From Euryodendron excelsum (Eukaryota; Streptophyta; Magnoliopsida; Ericales; Pentaphylacaceae), in contig CM065380.1 in the NCBI GenBank assembly GCA_033060915.1, forward strand, positions 44,863,501-44,927,500: a stretch of 64,000 bases of DNA, read 5' to 3'. Numbering within the stretch: the first letter of the stretch is position 1; every line of letters begins with the position of its first letter. The notes under the pieces are model-generated. The model ran no database searches. It saw only the letters and a list, made by a program, of their open reading frames with translations, and was not told the origin of the DNA. Of the stretch, positions 57,786 to 64,000 are shown piece by piece. The translations under genes and the position numbers were made by a program.

Positions 57786-60700
57786 TCATGGCCCGATTTT
57801 TCGAACTCAAGGAAAAATACGCACAAGTGGGAAAAACACGGTACTCTCTCATTAAAACTTATCCTCCTAGAAGGACGAGTGCGACTAGGTCTAAAATAGA
57901 AATTGATTTGATTAAGGGCTTTTGGAAAAAGTTTTGAAGTCGCCACCTAACTTGATTAAGGTGAGTTAGGTATCCTAAAACTAAGCACAATTCGAAGATT
58001 ACACTTAGAGTTTTTGAAAAGGTTTTGAAAAACTTACTCAAGAGAGGGTTTTTAAGAAAATAGGTTGTTTGGCAACCTTTGAAAAGTTTTAAGCTCTTTT
58101 TGAAAATAACTCCATTTTTGTCATTGAAAACAATGATCTAGATTCGGAGGTTGGTCACGTGTAAGGAAGGTGCACTAAGCCATCACACTACCCTGCCCTT
58201 TCGGTACCTACATGCTATTCACCCTAGGTTCACTCATTTAGAATCTTCGATTAACAAATGTCCAATAATATCCACTTTGAAAATAATTTTGAAAAGAGCT
58301 TTAATATGATGCATGATATGTGAGTGCAAGAGATAGATCTAACAAGAAAGATTTAATTTTGAAAATAGACTTGAAAAGACTTGATTTAAAATTTTAAATA
58401 AGGTTTTAGAAATTGGAAATAGAGTATGGAATTGGAGATTTGAAAATAGTTGTGACTGCACCTATGAAAGTTGCCTACATATTCATTTTTGGGAATCAGG
58501 TCAGTCGTAGTTTGAATAAGAGTCCGGTTGAAAATTGACATTTTGAGATCTTTAAAGAGTTTAATTTAAGAAAGGTTTAATTAGAAAAAGTTTGATTTTG
58601 AAAAAAAGTTTGTTTTGAACTTGGAGTAAAAGATTTGAAATTGAAATTGGATTTGAAAGTGAACCTAGACTTAGAATTGGACTTGAAAAGGGGTTTAAAC
58701 TTTGAGAGAGAACTTGGACTTGATTTAGGAAAGAGGGAGTTGAATTTTGAAAATATTTTGACTTAGATTGAAGTTGGAAAATCAACTTGGTTTAGAAAGA
58801 AATTTTAGCAAGGAGTTGAAACATCCTAACTTAAGATTACGGTTGAACTAGGGTTTGGATATCTTAGTGAATAGGTTACCTAAGAGTGGAACATGTAGTT
58901 GAATTGGAAAGGATTTGATTTGGATTTGAAAAGTTTGATTAAAGAAAGTTTCGATTTTGGAAAGGCTCAAATTAGGAAAAGTTTTAATTAAGAAAGTTGG
59001 ATTTAATAAAGGTTTAGAAAGAAATTTGATTTGATTTAGAAAGATTTGACTTGATCATTTGATTTAGAAAGTTAGGGTTTAGGAAAGATTAAAGTTTGAA
59101 AATCTTTGAATTGAGGAAAGTTTCAAAATAGGAAAGTTCATTTTAAGAATGTTGCCAAATTAGGAAAGTTTTCGAATTAAGAAAGTTTTCAAATTAGAAA
59201 AGTTTTATTCTAGGAAAGATTTGAATTTAGAAAAGATTTAGAATTTGGAAAGATTTAAAATTTGAAAAGCTTAGAATTAAGAAAGATTTGATTTCTATTT
59301 CCTAAAGTAGAAGATGATATTTTATTTCCAAAAATTAGATGATTTGATTTGGTTTCTAAAATTGGAGGATTTGATTTAGTTTCCTAAATAGTAAGATTCG
59401 ATTTGACATGGAATTAGAAATGTTGAATTTTGGAAATCTAGGATTTGGTATAGAAAATGAAATTTTCGAAATCTAAGATTTGATGTAGAAAATAGTTTTG
59501 GAAACCTATGATCTGAAGCAAAAGAGAAAGTCATATTCTTAGGAAAAAGAATTAGGGTTTCCTAACTATGAAATCTAGAGCTTGACTTGGATTCCAAGAA
59601 AAAAAAGTTTTTGAAAAATAGACCTTTTGAAGAGAGTTTATAGGAAAAAAGTTTGAGGAGAATTTTTAGAAAGTAGATTTTTGAAATGAAGTTTAGGAAG
59701 AGTTTTTAAAAGTAGATTTTTGAAAAGAGTTTTTGGAGAGAAGTTTGAAAGGCAACTTGGAGAATGACTTGAATATGGACTTTTGAAAGCTTTTGAATGT
59801 CTTACTTTCCTAAAACGAATCTAACCATGAAGAGATTAGAACTATTCTACGTTGGAGGTTTTGAAAACAACATAGATTTACAATATGAACCAATATGATC
59901 CCATTGAATGTCACACCTTCTTAAAACAACCCTAACCATGGAATGGCTAGAATCATCTTAAGAATGTGGTTTTGATGACAAACGGTTTAGGGTTTATACC
60001 CAAAATATGGATCTTGATAGTCTCATTAAATATAACACTTTTCTAAAACAACCATTACCATAGAATGGCTAGAATCACTGTAGGATTGTGATTTTGAAAA
60101 CAAGTTTGAAAAAGAGATTTTGAATGCAAGTTTAAAAGATGATTTTGATGCAAATTTTGAAAACCACTTTGAAAACAACTTTTGAATGGATGTATGAAGA
60201 TGTTATGCACAATGCAAGAAGGGTCGTGAACATACAAGGTTTGGCTTCACCATATAATTACGAGGGCTGAATCCACATGGTCTAAGGTTGAACTAGAAGA
60301 AAGTCCCTGAAACGGGACTTTCAATTGTCCTTCCTACGAATAAATCGAGGAATCCCTTGTTTCAAGCATGCAAGAAAGGGAGGATGAAGATATGGGATTA
60401 AAATAGAATAAAAACCAAGTGGGATAGGAGGAAGAAGAGAGGGGGGGGGGGTAGTAAATAAACATAAAGAGAAAGTTTATCTTGTTTTTTTTCTTGTTTT
60501 GCTTGCTTTATTTGCTTTGCTTTGCTTGATCCTTGAGAGCTTCAAAGTTGCAACACTTGAGTCTTCAATACAGGCTTTGAAGGCTTGTGTTTAAGTGTAC
60601 AGAGTGTGTATAAGTTAGGGTTAAAGTGTATGGAGGCTAGAGTTTGAAAGACTAGATAGAGCTAGGGTTTGGAGAGACTTCAAGCTTTGTATTTTGAGAA

Positions 60701-62118
60701 GCAGATTTTTTGGACTGAGTTTATAAACCCTTTTCACGTGGGGGGAGGATCTGGAAACGCATGCAATTTTTGACTAGTGATTATCTATACTAGTGATTAC
60801 CATGCAATTTTTTACTTGGCTTCACTAGGAGTGACTACAGAAGGTCTGAGAATGTTCTGGGAGGTCGGGAATAATCAAGAAGACTAAAAATGGATAGAAA
60901 CCCTTGAAATAGTATCCCGGTAGTAACAGACTTGGAAAACAATACCGGAATGCTTGGAAAGACCAACTGGCCTACTAGGGGTAAAACGATCAACCAAACT
61001 GGGAACGCACCGGAATGGACTCGGAATGATCCAAAAAAGTGTTAGAAGGTTGAAAATACTATTAGAAGCATTCTCAAAAGGTTACCAGTTTGATACCCAG
61101 AGCCGATTTGGTTCCTAGAGGCATTCGGATGTTTAAGGACAAAATGGTCATTTTGACCGGATGGTCCTGAAATTGGTCCGGAACTGACTGGAAGGCACTT
61201 AAACATGCCAGATTATCTTTGGGACAATCTTGGAAGGGTGGACTTACCGCTCTGAGGACTTAGGTCCTTTCTTGAGAAACGTGCCAGAAAATACCCAAGG
61301 GGTAGTTTAGTCATTTTTCACTGAAGTAGGCTAGCAGGCACTAGTGTTGACTTGGGTTTTAAGTGTTTTCGTCACTTTGATAGTCTATGACGAGTTTGCT
61401 TCCAATGGTATCTCGTCCTTTGGTAAATGTGTCACAGCCAAGAGGCGAATTCGATCCTGTGAAATAGGGGCTTTGTTGGCCATTTCCTATATCGACTTGT
61501 TTGCGAGTGTTTCCGCCACTTTGACGGTTGTGATATTTGTAAGTGTTTCTGCCACTCTAACGGTACGCGTTCATTCCGGAGACTGCTTGATCTCAAAAAG
61601 CTGCTGGGTGGACTTATCGTCTGAGGAATCAACTTTCTCAAAAGACGTGCCGAATAACGAAAATTCTTCATTAGCATTCTAGCAGACGCCAAATGTGAAC
61701 TGTTCTACTATCTCGAGGACTTGGATTTCGTCCCGGTCAACGAGTTTGAGGAGACTTACCATTTCGAAGAGTTTTCTCAAAAAACGTGGTAGATTGGATG
61801 GACTTACCGCCTGAGGGATCAACTTTTTCGAAAGACTTGCTGAGTTTGATTTGAATTGGAATTGGATTTGAAATTGAATTTGAGTTTGAAAGGGGACTTA
61901 TCGTTTCTTGAAAAATGAGCCAATTGGAATAGGCCGGAGCGATGCCACAAGAGCATTTTGGTTATTTTGCCTATGTTGGGCCTGGCGGGCCCGCAAAGCG
62001 ATTGATTGATTGGATTAAGTTTAAAAAATTGATTTGGACTTGAATATGTCTGTGTTGGTTTGAATATGAGTCCGGACGGACCGAAAATTGCCGAGTAGGC
62101 AAAAATGAGGTGCTTACA
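57786..62118 (-). repeat. Giant LTR (about 4.2-4.3 kb), Ogre/Tat-like
   Basis: The right end, read on the minus strand, begins 'TGTAAGCACC', directly preceded by the purine tract at 62119-62139. The same end is at 52626. The left end is either 57786 ('tgtcatggcccg', which gives TG...CA ends) or about 57946, just inside a primer-site-like 'TGGCGACTTC' (57936-57945, minus strand). The latter fits the tRNA-Arg primer reported for Ogre elements. The body has a long degenerate purine-rich array (58320-60200) and no gene. LTRs this long are characteristic of Ogre-type elements. Confidence 0.55.
58320..60200. repeat. Degenerate purine-rich short-repeat array in the giant LTR
   Basis: About 1.9 kb is made of loosely repeated words such as 'gaaagtttgattt', 'aggaaag' and 'gaaaagtttgaa', with G and A strongly enriched over C on the plus strand. 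There is no fixed period by eye. Confidence 0.75.
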
Positions 62119-64000
62119 GCTGTCTCTCTTTTTTGTCTTTGCTTATCGAAGGCAGAAAATAATAAAGTTAGAGTCCCATGTTGACCACGAGGCAATTGGA
62201 GGGATGGACTTTGAAAATTTTTAAAGATTGGAACTTTGAAAATGAATATCCGGCCCAAAAAGGCGTTTAAAATTGGGTTTTGGCGGGAAAAAGGCAAAGC
62301 TACCCAAATTTTGACACTGGCGCCACTAGGAGTGGCGCTTGCTTTAAAACAACCTTGGCGCCACTACTAGTGGCACTAGGTTTTGGAATAAGAACTAGCT
62401 AATTTCAGATTTGAAGCTTGCGGTTTGTGAGGTTTAGAGAGAGAGTTGCTAAAGGATTTTGAGTGTTATGCCATGTGCATTGAGGGGGTGACTTTGGGGA
62501 ACGTCAGAGAAGTGTCGAAAGTGGTCACCGTCACCGGAATAGTCACTGGAGAAGAAGATTTCGCTAGAAAATTCCAAGAGGTGAGTTTTTGTTTTTCGTT
62601 GATTTCTATGTGTAAAAATCCATTTGAGTCGTGCAAATAGTTGAAATCGATGTTTTGATGTGTTCTCAATGCTTTGATGATGTTGTTTCTGCATTTTGAT
62701 GCTTATTTGATTAGATTTAGGTAGTTTTAGATGTTTATGTAAAAGGAGTTTCTGCAGAAATTGTGGATTTGCCCCTACAGCCTTAGGTATTGAGTTTTTC
62801 GGCTAGATTTTAATACTATGTGCCTTAGAAAAATGTGTTTAACAATCGTGTAAAATTTTGTATTTTTTGAAAACTTTTTGAATTTTTGATTTTTTAAAAA
62901 ATAGAAAAATAGGTTTAAAAGTAAGAAAGATTAAAAACAAAGTGGAAATATTTAACATTACTCTTAGAAAAAAAATGTGAGAATATTTTAGAAAATATTT
63001 GAGGTCATTTTGAAAAGTTTTGTGATAACTTTGAAAATGATTTGATTTTTTAAAATTAGAACACGTCTTCGAAAACTTGAAAACTGTGAAAATGTGCATA
63101 GGTTCTTTTATATGTGTTAGTGTTATGTGACTATGATAATGTGAAGTGCATTATTTGCATTTTGTTGTAGTGGCGTGGGCGTTGTAGGGATTATTTTTAA
63201 ATGGGACTCTGCCAAAATTTTGTGAAATTAAAGAAAGAGTTTTGAATAAATAGGTTCTTTTTGAAAAGAAATCTTTTTAAAGGGAAAAGACATAAAACCT
63301 TTGAGGGTGGGGCCTTTTTGGCAGAGAAGGCCCTGAGAAACTCAAGGAGCCCTAACACTATTGGAAGAAAAACTTTAAGAAGAAACTTGGAAAATGGAGG
63401 TACCAGGTCTTGGCGATCATGTGACTAGTTACGGGAGGGCCTCATCTAGACATAGGCAGCCAGATGCTGATCTTGGTGGTTTGGAGGTACTAGATATTCC
63501 TCCATTAGGGGACCTCGCCTATCATCCTAGCGTCTACTCTCAATAGCACTTGCCTCCTCCTTGGGTACACACATCGTTCAGAGGGGCCGTTCATCTTGTT
63601 TTCAGCACTTCATAGCGGGCGGCTCCATCTTACCGGGCCTTCTTAGCGGAGATTAGGTTTGGAGTATTTATGGGATTACAGGCTAACCTCCTTAACAAGC
63701 ATTTGGAGCTGGCCTTGATTAAGAGGTGGTTTAAAGAGACCGGGACCTTTTATTTCGTGGGCTTCGAGCTGGGTCCTACTTTATTGGATTGAACCATCAT
63801 TACGGGGCTTTCTTTCGTCGTTCGATAGATTATCCTACAGTCAGTCAGCAAGACCGATGCGTGTGCTTTGTTGGACTTGCCTCCTCTTGAGCCTTTCGCT
63901 TTTCCAATTTCTTAGCTTAGTTGGGACGAGAGCACCTTTGATGTTGAGCCACCACCCGCACGACGAGATATCACAAGGCGACGACTTGTTTTGTACACCA
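62119..64000 (-). mobile_element. Interior of a second Ogre/Tat-like element, running off the window
   Basis: It starts with the purine tract (minus strand, 62119-62139). 'gaccacgaggcaattggagg' parallels 'ggtcgtgaggcaatcggagg' at 52661-52680. A splice-donor-like 'gtgagtttttg' (62581) and the AT-rich stretch 62820-63100 resemble 53290-53720. It then carries PMD copy 2. Gag-pol, if present, would lie beyond 64000. Confidence 0.55.
63394..64000 (+). pseudogene. PMD-like gene relic, copy 2 (partial at window edge)
   Basis: It begins with 'MEVPGLGDHVTSYGRA' and contains 'LDIPPLGDLAYHPSVYS', 'ELALIKRWFKETGTFYFVGF' and 'ELGPTLLD', then a stop where copy 1 has Trp, and 'TIITGLSF'. Stops are at about 63544, 63613-63615, 63789 and further on. 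It aligns with 55200-55800 of copy 1 but is clearly diverged. Truncated by the window end. Confidence 0.75.

Overview
The window is nuclear DNA from a flowering plant, most likely a eudicot. It is AT-rich, has one intact intronless leucine-rich-repeat receptor-like protein (LRR-RLP) gene, and is packed with plant-type transposons: Ty1/copia, Ty3/gypsy, CACTA, MULE, hAT-like, a tRNA-type SINE and Ogre/Tat-like long-LTR DNA. Nothing bacterial or organellar was seen. The species cannot be named from sequence alone.

Region 1 (about 1-44,600) is a decayed tandem array of one duplicated unit: a long 5' flank of 1.5-2.5 kb followed by an LRR-RLP gene of the RLP2/RLP3-PSY1R ectodomain type. Copy A (gene 3807-6047) is intact. 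Copy D (39578-40108) is a 5' stump. Copy E (42242-44477) is full length but broken by a 2-bp deletion. Copies B and C survive only as 5' flank pieces. SINE and MITE insertions with empty sites in sister copies order the duplications.

Unit B has been blown apart by nested transposons. A complete copia element (6341-13741, perfect 5-bp target duplication) sits in its first part. A gypsy element (about 13912-31105, minus strand) sits in its second part. A 10.6-kb CACTA element (15837-26447, 3-bp target duplication) is inserted inside the gypsy reverse transcriptase/RNase H gene. The CACTA element carries a TNP2-type transposase pseudogene, a divergently oriented Transposase_24 (Ptta/En/Spm) gene, and a captured fragment of a different, Ve1/Cf-like LRR-RLP gene.

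Region 2 (44,600-52,600) has no host gene that I can support. It holds an hAT-like non-autonomous element, a 3.7-kb long-TIR MULE with a perfect 9-bp target duplication and an LTR copy inside it, and a (CCA)-rich block between inverted repeats.

Region 3 (52,600-64,000) looks like two tandemly joined long-LTR elements of the Ogre/Tat kind, sharing one LTR of about 4.2-4.3 kb. Each interior has a plus-strand gene relic resembling the plant mobile domain (PMD), antisense to the inferred element direction. A 97-bp tandem array and a 1.9-kb degenerate purine-rich array are also present. The second element runs off the right edge.

Only one gene (3807-6047) looks functional. Everything else is repeat, relic or unassigned DNA.
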